64,000 nt of DNA. Origin: Bacillus marinisedimentorum. GTDB lineage: Bacteria; Bacillota; Bacilli; Bacillales; Bacillaceae_O. How positions within the stretch are numbered: position 1 is the first letter of the stretch; each line of letters starts with the position of its first letter. A model generated the notes under the pieces. It was given only the letters and a program-made list of their open reading frames with translations, was not told where the DNA came from and ran no database searches. Made by a program: the position numbers and the translations under genes. Shown piece after piece: positions 16,080-23,787 of this stretch. The stretch spans positions 117,539 to 181,538 of the forward strand of contig NZ_LWBL02000026.1 of NCBI RefSeq assembly GCF_001644195.2, read 5' to 3'.

Positions 16080-16883
16080 ATGAAATTTGATCATCTTGTC
16101 CATTTTTCAATAGACCCGGTGCAATCGATGGAGGAAGCCGGCCGGTATGGGATTCGGGCGTTTTTTGGCGGCGAGCATGAACCATGGGGAACGTATAACA
16201 CACTGGCTTTTTTCGGCCTGCCATATATTGAGTGGATTGGAATCCGTGATTCGCGCCGAACAGAAGCAGAGCAGGATAATAGATTAATTCAGCAAGTGGC
16301 TGGTGAGCAGCACAAAGGAGATCACCTTCTAACTTTTGCGATGAGAACAGATGATATCAACCAGGAAGCCAGAAAGTTTGAAGCGAAAGGCATAAAAACA
16401 AAAGGCCCCCTTCCTGGCAGCCGGCTTCAGGAAAACGGGGAGCTGCTGAAATGGAGCATGCTGTTTATCGAGAATGAAAATGAAAATTCTGTTTGTCCGT
16501 ACCCATTTTTTATTGAATGGGGCGAATCTGACGAAAAGCGACTTGAACGCCTGCAAGAAATGAAAAATGAAAAAATTCATCTTCAGGCGATCTATATTGC
16601 GGTCTCTGACCAACAGGCTGCATTGGCAGAATATCAGTCTTTATTCGGCTTAGAGGTAAGTGGAAGCTTCCACTCTGCTGAATTGGGTGCAGCGTGCACT
16701 CAAGTATACCTTGAAGGATGCAACCTTATTTTTTGCGAGCCAGCTGGAGATGGTCCGGTTAAAGAAGTAATCGAACAATATGGTCAGGTACCATTTAAAG
16801 TAGGATTAATCAAACAGAGCGGTGAGGGGACAACTACATTTCTCATCGGTAAGGTCCCTTATCAAATAACCAATCGGCCATAA
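16080..16883 (+). CDS. Glyoxalase-like domain protein
   Basis: The 267-residue soluble product begins MKFDHLVHFSIDPVQSMEEA and carries two VOC-like halves, the second starting at IHLQAIYIAVSDQQAALAEY near residue 165. His5, His8 and later acidic residues could bind a metal in the first half. It matches the glyoxalase-like (Glyoxalase_3) type often annotated only by fold; substrate is unknown. GAGGGGCGG lies upstream of the ATG. The gene is monocistronic with its own terminator. Confidence 0.8.
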   Translation: MKFDHLVHFSIDPVQSMEEAGRYGIRAFFGGEHEPWGTYNTLAFFGLPYIEWIGIRDSRRTEAEQDNRLIQQVAGEQHKGDHLLTFAMRTDDINQEARKFEAKGIKTKGPLPGSRLQENGELLKWSMLFIENENENSVCPYPFFIEWGESDEKRLERLQEMKNEKIHLQAIYIAVSDQQAALAEYQSLFGLEVSGSFHSAELGAACTQVYLEGCNLIFCEPAGDGPVKEVIEQYGQVPFKVGLIKQSGEGTTTFLIGKVPYQITNRP

Positions 16884-16903
16884 AGCACTATATTACTACT
16901 AAC

Positions 16904-16935
16904 AAAGAGCAGCTTGCATGCTGCTTCTTTTTTTG
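16904..16935 (+). terminator. Terminator after the glyoxalase-like gene
   Basis: AGCAGC and GCTGCT pair around TTGCAT, with A-rich and T-rich flanks and a final run of seven T. Confidence 0.85.
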
Positions 16936-17023
16936 TACAGTTCGATAAAACTGGTTATAGCTTTGCACAAAAGTACCAGTACGGTCTTGTGTTTGTGTTA
17001 AGACGGTGTGATAATAAGGCAAA

Positions 17024-17050
17024 AGAAAAGCCGCCCCATGAAAAGGCGGA
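17024..17050 (-). terminator. Terminator of the 38-residue peptide gene
   Basis: On the minus strand CCGCC and GGGCGG form a stem directly after the TGA of the small gene, followed by CTTTTCTTTT. Confidence 0.75.
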
Positions 17051-17167
17051 TCAAAGGGCAGCATTGGCAGCAACTGAAACGACAGTCCCGAGAATAACCG
17101 CTCCCAACACAATAAAGCTGTAGAATAGCTGTTTCTTCCGCTTTGGCGTCAGCCATGAATCTTCCAT
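17051..17167 (-). CDS. 38-residue membrane peptide under c-di-GMP riboswitch control
   Basis: The gene is too short for routine calling, but it has an ATG at 17167, the ribosome binding site GAGGGAGG 8-15 bases upstream, a TGA at 17051 and its own terminator. The product starts MEDSWLTPKRKKQLFYSF and continues with one membrane helix (IVLGAVILGTVVSVAANAAL). The charged KRKK before the helix predicts the N-terminus inside the cell. A c-di-GMP-I riboswitch ends about 20 bases upstream of the start. I do not recognise the family; it could be a small regulator of a membrane c-di-GMP target or of motility. Confidence 0.75.
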   Translation of the reverse strand: MEDSWLTPKRKKQLFYSFIVLGAVILGTVVSVAANAAL

Positions 17168-17189
17168 CTTTCTTATCCTCCCTCATCAT

Positions 17190-17292
17190 AAACCGAAGAA
17201 GGCCGTTTCGGCAGCTGGCTGGCATATGATCACAATAGTCATCATGAAGCCCCTTTAGCTTTGCGTCACCATTTTTCAATAGTTTTGCCGTT
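17190..17292 (-). promoter_or_regulatory. c-di-GMP-I (GEMM-I) riboswitch upstream of the 38-residue peptide
   Basis: On the minus strand: CGGCAAAACTATTGAAAAAT, GGTGACGCAAAGC, TAAAGGGGC, a second variable arm, and GCCAGCCAGCTGCCG closing P1 against CGGCA. These are the conserved positions of the class. There is no clear terminator between aptamer and start codon, and P1 ends close to the ribosome binding site, so translational control is likely (inference). A TTGACA hexamer at 17314-17319 may be part of the promoter. Confidence 0.82.
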
Positions 17293-17390
17293 TCGACGAT
17301 TTATGTAAGATCTTGTCAAAGTGCTTCCTTTTAATAATAGGAAATATTTAAGGGAAACACAACCAGTAATAAGTGTTTTGTCTTATATAC

Positions 17391-19238
17391 TTATGCATTT
17401 TTTAAAGTGTCAGTGCAATTGTACTGTCTTTCAAGGTAACTATCTTTAATCATTTCAATAAAAGGTTCTACAAGTACAGGATCAAACTGTGTCCCGCTGC
17501 AGTTTCTTAATTCTGTAAAAGCCTCCTCGAACGACTTGGTAGCTTGATAAGGTCTTTCCGTTGTCATTGCATCAAAAGCGTCGATTACGCTTAGAATACG
17601 GGCGAGCCTGGGTGTATCTTTTCCTTTGAGTCCATAGGGATACCCTTTACCGTCATAGCGTTCATGATGTAATTCAACAAGAGGAGATAAATGTTTTAAG
17701 TGTTTATGTTGTTCGATTAAGTCCTTTCCCCAAGTTACATGTTTTTTTACAATTTCCCACTCTTCAGACGTCAATTTACCCTTCTTTTGAAGAATAGTAC
17801 GAGGGATTTCTATTTTTCCGATATCATGAATTAGGGCCCCAAGTATTAGGGTTTGCTTTTCGTACGGATTCAGATGTAATCTACTGCTGAATTCAACCGC
17901 ATATTTAAAAACACGTTTACTGTGCTTATACGTATTTACGTCTTTTGCTAAGAAGAAACTTAGTGGCTGCTCAAGTTCGTTAATTTCCTTTTCCATATCA
18001 CTTATTATAAGTTGCCCAGTATCCTCATTAAATGCCAGTACCTGGTTTTTACCTTTTGCTTTTGCCAGATACATTGCTTCGTCTGCCTGATCAATCAACT
18101 GTGATTTATCATGCATTCCTTCTTGAAACTCAGCTACACCGACTGAAAAACTGATACAGCCAAAGGGGAAAATTTCTGCGCCTTCAAAATAAGTGTCGTT
18201 AATTTTTTTCCTCAATTTGTTCATGAAAACCAAGGCATCGTCCTGAAGTGTGTCAGGCATTAGTATTGCAAATTCTTCACCGCCATAACGGGCAACAATC
18301 CACTCTTCGTTTGTTACTTCTTCTTTCACCTTTTTAGCAACAAACTCTAATAATTGGTCTCCTTTGTAATGACCATGCGTATCATTGTATTTTTTGAAAT
18401 CATCCATATCAAACATAGCTAATGTAAGTGGTTTATTGCTGGATTTTGTATTTTTGAATATTTTTTCGAGTTCCTCTTCAAAGTATCCATGGTTGTATAA
18501 GCCGGTTAAATAATCTTTAATAGCTTTTTTCGAAACCTCTTCAAAAAGCTTAAAATGTTGTTTGAATGTTACGGCTACCAGCATGCCGATGCTTGAGTAT
18601 AAGAACAATCCGAAAATATGATGTGTGTGAACTAAAATCATTAATATTATTGATAGGAGTAGAGTAGTTATATAACTTGCTAGCGATTCTTTTAATACGT
18701 TCAAGTAAAATGTGAAAAAAGGCTCGGATTTTAACAAAGAATAATATGCCATTACCAGCGCCGTGTTTACTAAGAAATAAACCGCAAGTGCTACCATATA
18801 AGAATAAAACATTGAATTATCAAAAGGCCCAATTGAAGAGCCAGTCAACAAAAATGCTTTATAGGCAAGAACGATTGCGATAGAGTACACTGATAGATTC
18901 ATAAGATGCATTTTGGTAGTAAAACCCTTATTAATAAAAGCTATAATTATGCTAGAAAAGATTAGTAAGTATAAAGAGTAACTTAAACCATAAAGTAAGA
19001 GTGCTGCAAGATATATAGAAGAATCCATAGAAAAGTATGCACCTGAAGGAGGCAACCGAATAGTCCAGTGACTTAAGACGAGTATTGATCCTATGAAAAA
19101 GTAAATACGGACCCATTCGCTATGTGTGGGGATATTATAGTCAATATTTAAAAGAAGAAGTAAGATGCCGCCAATAATTATAGAATTGGCATACAAATTA
19201 AAGAAGTTTATCTTAGTTTTGAAAGAAGCCAAATTCAT
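17391..19238 (-). CDS. Membrane GGDEF-HD-GYP c-di-GMP enzyme
   Basis: The 615-residue protein combines synthesis and hydrolysis modules for c-di-GMP. Residues 1-230 hold about seven membrane helices of the MASE type. The GGDEF domain starts at DYLTGLYNHGYF near 243 and keeps an active-site GGEEF near 320 and FDMDDFKKYND. The HD-GYP domain has HDIGKIEIP near 468 and HHERYDGKGYP near 523, so both catalytic sites look intact. It is the third gene of an operon with the DUF5317 protein and the 28-residue peptide. GGAGGG precedes the ATG. A hairpin (19261-19289) separates it from the peptide gene. A c-di-GMP riboswitch follows it on the same strand. Confidence 0.93.
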   Translation of the reverse strand: MNLASFKTKINFFNLYANSIIIGGILLLLLNIDYNIPTHSEWVRIYFFIGSILVLSHWTIRLPPSGAYFSMDSSIYLAALLLYGLSYSLYLLIFSSIIIAFINKGFTTKMHLMNLSVYSIAIVLAYKAFLLTGSSIGPFDNSMFYSYMVALAVYFLVNTALVMAYYSLLKSEPFFTFYLNVLKESLASYITTLLLSIILMILVHTHHIFGLFLYSSIGMLVAVTFKQHFKLFEEVSKKAIKDYLTGLYNHGYFEEELEKIFKNTKSSNKPLTLAMFDMDDFKKYNDTHGHYKGDQLLEFVAKKVKEEVTNEEWIVARYGGEEFAILMPDTLQDDALVFMNKLRKKINDTYFEGAEIFPFGCISFSVGVAEFQEGMHDKSQLIDQADEAMYLAKAKGKNQVLAFNEDTGQLIISDMEKEINELEQPLSFFLAKDVNTYKHSKRVFKYAVEFSSRLHLNPYEKQTLILGALIHDIGKIEIPRTILQKKGKLTSEEWEIVKKHVTWGKDLIEQHKHLKHLSPLVELHHERYDGKGYPYGLKGKDTPRLARILSVIDAFDAMTTERPYQATKSFEEAFTELRNCSGTQFDPVLVEPFIEMIKDSYLERQYNCTDTLKNA

Positions 19239-19260
19239 AAAAAACCCTCCAAAGCCGAAT

Positions 19261-19289
19261 GGGAAGGGGTCTTTAAAAAACCCCTCCCC
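19261..19289 (-). promoter_or_regulatory. Intra-operon hairpin between peptide and GGDEF genes
   Basis: On the minus strand GGGGAGGGGT pairs with ACCCCTTCCC (one G-T pair) around TTTTTAAAG. There is no T-run directly after it, so it is more likely an RNA-processing or attenuation element that keeps peptide mRNA above GGDEF-HD-GYP mRNA than a full terminator. Confidence 0.5.
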
Positions 19290-19302
19290 ATAAATGGATT
19301 AC

Positions 19303-19389
19303 TTATGGTCCCACTCGGAAACCAGAAGTAAGAGAAATTATTACAGATGCGATGATGACTAGGTTAATTAAAACAGATTTCTTGTTCAT
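19303..19389 (-). CDS. 28-residue hydrophobic peptide with a perfect Shine-Dalgarno
   Basis: This small gene lies between DUF5317 and the GGDEF-HD-GYP gene. Its ribosome binding site TAAGGAGGTGAT matches the 16S rRNA tail over its full length, with ATG at 19389 and TAA at 19303. The product starts MNKKSVLINLVIIASVIISL and ends TSGFRVGP: two lysines, one short membrane-spanning stretch and a polar tail. It could be a secreted or processed signal peptide, or a small membrane regulator of the neighbouring 7TM enzyme. I do not recognise a family. The operon position and translation signal make it very likely real. Confidence 0.75.
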   Translation of the reverse strand: MNKKSVLINLVIIASVIISLTSGFRVGP

Positions 19390-19408
19390 TATATCACCTC
19401 CTTAAATA

Positions 19409-19975
19409 TTACACATGTCTAATTTCTCGTTTATGATTATGTTTTAACATGAGATGCTGTAAAAAAATAAATGCTCCGATGTTCATGATGATATCACCAA
19501 TACTAATAACCTGGCTACGAGGGTACGGTGGTTGAAGTGCAATAATATCACCAAGAAAACCAAGGTTTGTAGTATTATTCAAAATTGTATGCTTGGCATA
19601 TAGGCCGTTCTTTAAAGCATCTATATAATGTGGATCCAAAACTGCAGCCGCTTCAACTGAAACAGGCATACGTCCTCCATTCACCAACATAACAATAAAA
19701 TTTAAAAAGACACCAATAAATAAAATTCCAAAACCTTCATAAGAACGGTTAACCCATAGGAAATACAATCCGACAATGTATACGAGCATAAATGAAACAG
19801 AACTAAAGTTAGCTATCCACTCAAATGAGTTCTGCGTAAAATATATTATAAGCTGTACACCAAGCAAGACAGGGAAAACCCATCCGAATTTTAGTTTAAG
19901 ATCTGCAATGCCTTTCAAATTCCCGCCTCTAAAAAAACCGATAAGCAGAGATAGAATTATTCCATCAAAAACCAT
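19409..19975 (-). CDS. DUF5317 family membrane protein
   Basis: The roughly 188-residue product has five to six membrane helices and the NGGRMPVS motif near residue 105 typical of DUF5317, whose function is unknown. GCGGAGG lies upstream; the ATG at 19975 has the best spacing, and the adjacent ATG at 19978 is almost as good. It is the first gene of the operon with the 28-residue peptide (13 bases between coding regions plus the ribosome binding site) and the c-di-GMP enzyme, so it may process, export or sense the peptide, which is inference from order only. The operon is clearly more AT-rich than its flanks. Confidence 0.8.
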   Translation of the reverse strand: MVFDGIILSLLIGFFRGGNLKGIADLKLKFGWVFPVLLGVQLIIYFTQNSFEWIANFSSVSFMLVYIVGLYFLWVNRSYEGFGILFIGVFLNFIVMLVNGGRMPVSVEAAAVLDPHYIDALKNGLYAKHTILNNTTNLGFLGDIIALQPPYPRSQVISIGDIIMNIGAFIFLQHLMLKHNHKREIRHV

Positions 19976-20287
19976 CATATTCCTCCGCAAACTTATATTC
20001 TAAATTAAATTATAATACAAGAAATTCCATCAAGTTACATTATATCAAAAGAATCGGAAAAAATAGTTATAAAGTCATAACTTTGTCAAATCATTGTAAA
20101 TAATAGGAGGTATTCAGTCGTTTTACAAGCAATTCGTCAGTTTTTGTAAAATTTTCCGAAAAATTATTTACACAATTATCAGATAACTATATACTACTAA
20201 TTAGCGTGGTTTCTACTAATTTTTTACTATTAATAAGAAAATAGTCTTGCAACATGTGCTAGCTTTTTAAAAAAGGAAGGTGTTAAA

Positions 20288-20623
20288 TTGATCAATCAAA
20301 TTATCCTTGTCGGAAGGATGACAAAAGACCCGGAACTCCGCTATACAGCAGAAGGTAAAGCGGTTTCCAATTTCACTCTTGCTGTAAATCGAAATTTCAA
20401 AAGTCGAAACGGGGAATATGAAGCGGATTTCGTCAATTGCAATGTATGGCATAATTCAGCCGAGAACACAGCCAATTATTGCAAGAAAGGGTCTCTTGTC
20501 GGTGTGACTGGAAGAATCCAATCACGCAAATATGAAAATAATGAAGGAAGGATGATTTATGTAACCGAAGTTGTCGCGGATCGTGTTCAATTCCTGGAAC
20601 CAAAAGCTTCTTTGCAACCCTGA
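20288..20623 (+). CDS. ssbB: Short single-stranded DNA-binding protein (SsbB-like)
   Basis: The product is a 111-residue OB-fold [23 protein letters not shown] at the start, [21 protein letters not shown] in the middle and [24 protein letters not shown] near the end. It stops after the OB fold and lacks the acidic DDDIPF-type tail of the main SSB. That is the form of B. subtilis SsbB, which covers incoming DNA in competence. The start is TTG at 20288 with AAGGAAGG upstream. Upstream A/T-rich stretches could hold ComK boxes, but I could not identify a convincing pair. It could also be a genomic-island SSB. Confidence 0.88.
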   Translation: MINQIILVGRMTKDPELRYTAEGKAVSNFTLAVNRNFKSRNGEYEADFVNCNVWHNSAENTANYCKKGSLVGVTGRIQSRKYENNEGRMIYVTEVVADRVQFLEPKASLQP

Positions 20624-20704
20624 AGCCCTCTGCCCCTCTCCATAACCTCAAACTAAACACTCCATGTTTCTTCACCTTAGTCTCCTATTGTAGAAATCAC
20701 GCTG

Positions 20705-20726
20705 CAGGGAGCTGCCATGCTCCCTG
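20705..20726. repeat. Hairpin between ssbB and the CdaR-like gene
   Basis: CAGGGAGC and GCTCCCTG form a perfect 8-bp stem with a TGCCAT loop. There is no T-run, so it is a weak terminator at best. The in-frame ATG at 20717 lies inside it, which argues for the GTG start at 20753 of the next gene. Confidence 0.5.
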
Positions 20727-20752
20727 TCTATTTCATAAAGAAGGGGGAAATT

Positions 20753-21907
20753 GTGAAAGTGGTGATACTAACCGAGAAGCTGGCCCAGAATCTCGTTTCC
20801 GAAACTTCGAGAATCATTGAGCATGACATCGAAATCATCGACTCTACGGGAAAAATAATCGCAGCCAGCGACAATGCAAAAGTCAATCAGCCGGCCGATC
20901 TTCTCGACCAAATAAAAGAGGCCTCCCAGAAATCTTACATAACGGAGAAAAACAAAACATACACAACATTGCCGATCGAATTTAATAATGAAAAAGTGGG
21001 GTTCATCAAGCTTGAAGGTTATCCGCATAAGGTATCTCGTTTTGCCATGATGATCAAAGTAGCATTAGAGGCGGCCCTGCTGGAAGTCTCTCAAGAAAAA
21101 CAGTCCGAGATGGAACGGAGGCTGAGGGAAGAAGTTTTACAGGAATTGATTTTTGGGACAGATACGCCGGCCGTCACCTGGAACAAGGCAAGGCAGCTGA
21201 AAATAGACTTGAATGACGGCAGGATTGCGGCCGTATTCGAGGTGCTCCCGTTACAGGGTGAATCAGACAAAAAGCAAACTGCCGCAAAGAAAATTACCGC
21301 TTCATTGTATCGCAACCTATCCGCTAAAGACCTGGTAGCTTCACCGCTGCCAAATGTGGTTGTCGTGCTAAAGCATATTCCGATGTCTGAAAAGGATGAT
21401 TTTTTAAATGTTGCCCAGTTTGATATCGAAACAATGATAGCTGGAATTGAAGAAGAATTCGAAGTAACGGTAAAAGGCGGCATCGGCAGGCGGTTTAATA
21501 GTATTGATCATGCTTCTGAATCATATAAAGCTGCCATGATGACTTTAAAGGCCGGTAAAATACTGTATCCCGAGAAAAACGTATATACGTATGAAAGCCT
21601 TTCTTATTTCACATTACTGGGAGATGCATCAGACAAGCAGGAGTATGAAGATCTTATCACTCCTTATCATCAAATTGTGATGGGTGATAAAACAGGTGAG
21701 CTTCGAGAGACATTTAAAGCTTACGTAAATGAAAACGGCGATCAGAAAGGTGCATCTGAAGCTGTGTTTATCCATCGCAACACATTGCGCTACCGGTTGG
21801 AAAAGATTCACCGGCTTACTGGAAAAAACCCAAGGGACTTGAAGGATTTAATTCAGCTGTATGCTTCGATGATGCTTTATGAGTTTACACAGCTGCAGGA
21901 AAATTGA
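20753..21907 (+). CDS. CdaR/PucR-type sugar-diacid-like transcriptional regulator
   Basis: The 384-residue product has the N-terminal sugar-diacid recognition domain (LTEKLAQNLVSETSRIIEHD, then IEIIDSTGKIIAASD), a central GGDEF-like region and the C-terminal PucR helix-turn-helix ASEAVFIHRNTLRYRLEKIH near residues 340-360. Such regulators activate glycerate, galactarate or glucarate use in other bacteria. The start is GTG at 20753 with AAGGGGGAAA upstream; the ATG at 20717 lies in a hairpin and has no ribosome binding site. No target operon is adjacent, so the inducer is unknown. Confidence 0.88.
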   Translation: MKVVILTEKLAQNLVSETSRIIEHDIEIIDSTGKIIAASDNAKVNQPADLLDQIKEASQKSYITEKNKTYTTLPIEFNNEKVGFIKLEGYPHKVSRFAMMIKVALEAALLEVSQEKQSEMERRLREEVLQELIFGTDTPAVTWNKARQLKIDLNDGRIAAVFEVLPLQGESDKKQTAAKKITASLYRNLSAKDLVASPLPNVVVVLKHIPMSEKDDFLNVAQFDIETMIAGIEEEFEVTVKGGIGRRFNSIDHASESYKAAMMTLKAGKILYPEKNVYTYESLSYFTLLGDASDKQEYEDLITPYHQIVMGDKTGELRETFKAYVNENGDQKGASEAVFIHRNTLRYRLEKIHRLTGKNPRDLKDLIQLYASMMLYEFTQLQEN

Positions 21908-21971
21908 TTTTTTGTCCTCTTGCAATGAGAGGTGATTCCACAGATGAGTTTTTAGAAAGGAGGTTAAAAAT

Positions 21972-22655
21972 ATGGGGTGGAAGAAGAGCTATCAGAATTG
22001 GAAACAGAACAGCAAAACTGATCAAACCATGATAAAACAGCTTGAAGAAATAGAAAACCGGCCAGAAGAGCTCATTGACTGTTTTTCTGGCTCACTAAAA
22101 ATCAAAAGAAATGGAATTGATGGGTACTTTGGTCCCGGACCAAACCGGTTGAATAAATATACCATTCGAAAGCTGTCGAAGAGTATTGCATTATATTCTA
22201 AATCAATAGAAATAAAAGAAAAGGTTTCAGCATCAAACGGTATTGTCATCGCTTATGATCGGCATAAAGAGTCCCCGGCGCTTGCCGTTGAAGCTGCTCG
22301 TACACTTGGGAAGCATGGGATAAAAACGTATTTATTTAAGTCAATAGAGGAACCGGCTGCTTTGAACTTTGCTGTAAGCTACCTTGGTGCCCTGGGAGGT
22401 CTGGGGATTTACTGCGCATCTGAATCTTATTCTGAAGGACTGGCAGGCATATCATTATGCGGCCCTGCTGGATGCGAGCTTCGAGAGCTGGATATCAGGG
22501 AACTGACACAAGGAATGCAGAAATTTGAAAATGAATTTGCCATTGAGGTGGCTGATGAGAGAGATTTGTTCGTCAATCAATTGCTGGATTTTATAGAAGG
22601 AGCGCCGGAAATATCTGAACATGAAGAGAAAGCCGGTACTACCCATATATGTTAA
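21972..22655 (+). CDS. Stand-alone, catalytically dead phosphoglucomutase N-terminal domain
   Basis: The 227-residue product aligns over most of its length with domain I of the intact PgcA encoded at 23788: GIVIAYDRHKESPALAVEAA with [36 protein letters not shown] with [16 protein letters not shown], and NEFAIEVADERDLFV with [15 protein letters not shown]. The catalytic serine loop TASHNP is replaced by CASESY, and the metal loop and domains II-IV are absent, so it cannot be a mutase. The reading frame is intact, with a strong AAAGGAGG ribosome binding site, so it is probably expressed rather than debris. It may regulate or bind PgcA or its substrates. It could also be a fossil that is still translated. 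Confidence 0.82.
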   Translation: MGWKKSYQNWKQNSKTDQTMIKQLEEIENRPEELIDCFSGSLKIKRNGIDGYFGPGPNRLNKYTIRKLSKSIALYSKSIEIKEKVSASNGIVIAYDRHKESPALAVEAARTLGKHGIKTYLFKSIEEPAALNFAVSYLGALGGLGIYCASESYSEGLAGISLCGPAGCELRELDIRELTQGMQKFENEFAIEVADERDLFVNQLLDFIEGAPEISEHEEKAGTTHIC

Positions 22656-22803
22656 AATAAAACATATATCCGGCCGGTGCTGTCCGGCTTTCTTTTATTT
22701 AATCGAACGTTCATTGTTTATGGGAGAAAATTTCTTCATAATGAAGTATAGTTTTAGTGGATAACCTGATTAGTGAACAAAAGAGTTTGGGAGTGAGGCA
22801 TCT

Positions 22804-23760
22804 TTGGGCAAACAGCCGATTTTTTTGAATCCAGTATTTAAGGAACGAATCTGGGGTGGAACGACATTAAGGGATGAGTTCGGGTATTCCATTCCTTCGG
22901 ATGAAACCGGGGAAGCTTGGGCGATCTCGGCGCATCCAAACGGGCAGAGTACTGTCCGGAATGGCCAGCATGAAGGGGCGTCTCTTGGAGAACTGTGGAA
23001 AACATACCGGCACGAGGTGTTTGGAAATGCTTCAGGTGAAGTTTTTCCGCTTTTAACGAAGATTCTTGATGCAAATAAAGATCTTTCCGTTCAGGTTCAC
23101 CCGGATGATACATATGCAAAGGAACATGAAAATGGTGAGCTTGGCAAGACGGAGTGCTGGTATATCATTGATTGCAAAGATGATGCCGAATTGATTTATG
23201 GGCACCATGCCAGAACACGCCGAGAGCTTGAGGAAATGATTGAAAACGGACAGTGGGGTGACTTGCTTCGGCGTGTGAAGATCAAGCCAGGTGATTTCTT
23301 TTATGTGCCAAGCGGAACGATTCATGCTCTTGGTGAAGGTACGCTCGTGCTTGAAACCCAGCAAAGCTCTGATACGACTTATCGTGTTTATGATTATGAC
23401 CGTGTGGGTGCAGATGGGCAGAAACGGGAGCTCCACCTGGCTAAAGCGATTGATGTAACGACAGTTCCGCATGTCGATGGAGAGAATGATCTGTCGGTAA
23501 ATCAAATGGCTGGCGGAAATGTGACAACTCTTGTGAACAGCGAGTTTTTTACAGTATATAAATGGGAAGTGAAAACTGAACTGAAGCTCAGCCAGGACAA
23601 ACTTTTTATGCTTGGAAGTGTGATAGCTGGCGAAGGACAACTTACGAATGATGCCGGTGAGGCATCCGGACTCAAAAAAGGTGACCATTTTATATTGCCT
23701 TATGGACTTGGGGATTTCGTGATTCATGGTGAGCTGGAGGTAATTGTTTCTCATTTATAA
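22804..23760 (+). CDS. manA: Mannose-6-phosphate isomerase, class I
   Basis: The cytoplasmic zinc enzyme interconverts mannose-6-P and fructose-6-P. The 318-residue product has the Bacillus-type length. Zinc ligands are visible in LSVQVHPDDTYA (Gln and His), in TECWYI (Glu) and in PSGTIHALGEGTLVLETQQS (His). The start is TTG at 22804 with GAGTGAGG upstream. It sits between the PGM-like gene and pgcA, 27 bases before the latter, so the two form a sugar-phosphate operon that links glycolysis to mannose and glucose-1-P precursors. Confidence 0.93.
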   Translation: MGKQPIFLNPVFKERIWGGTTLRDEFGYSIPSDETGEAWAISAHPNGQSTVRNGQHEGASLGELWKTYRHEVFGNASGEVFPLLTKILDANKDLSVQVHPDDTYAKEHENGELGKTECWYIIDCKDDAELIYGHHARTRRELEEMIENGQWGDLLRRVKIKPGDFFYVPSGTIHALGEGTLVLETQQSSDTTYRVYDYDRVGADGQKRELHLAKAIDVTTVPHVDGENDLSVNQMAGGNVTTLVNSEFFTVYKWEVKTELKLSQDKLFMLGSVIAGEGQLTNDAGEASGLKKGDHFILPYGLGDFVIHGELEVIVSHL

Positions 23761-23787
23761 AGATAAAACATCATAGGGGGAGCGTAT

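Noticed and set aside
20100..20287. ComK boxes upstream of ssbB
   Set aside because: A- and T-runs are present but no properly spaced AAAA-N5-TTTT pair could be fixed; the region is simply AT-rich.
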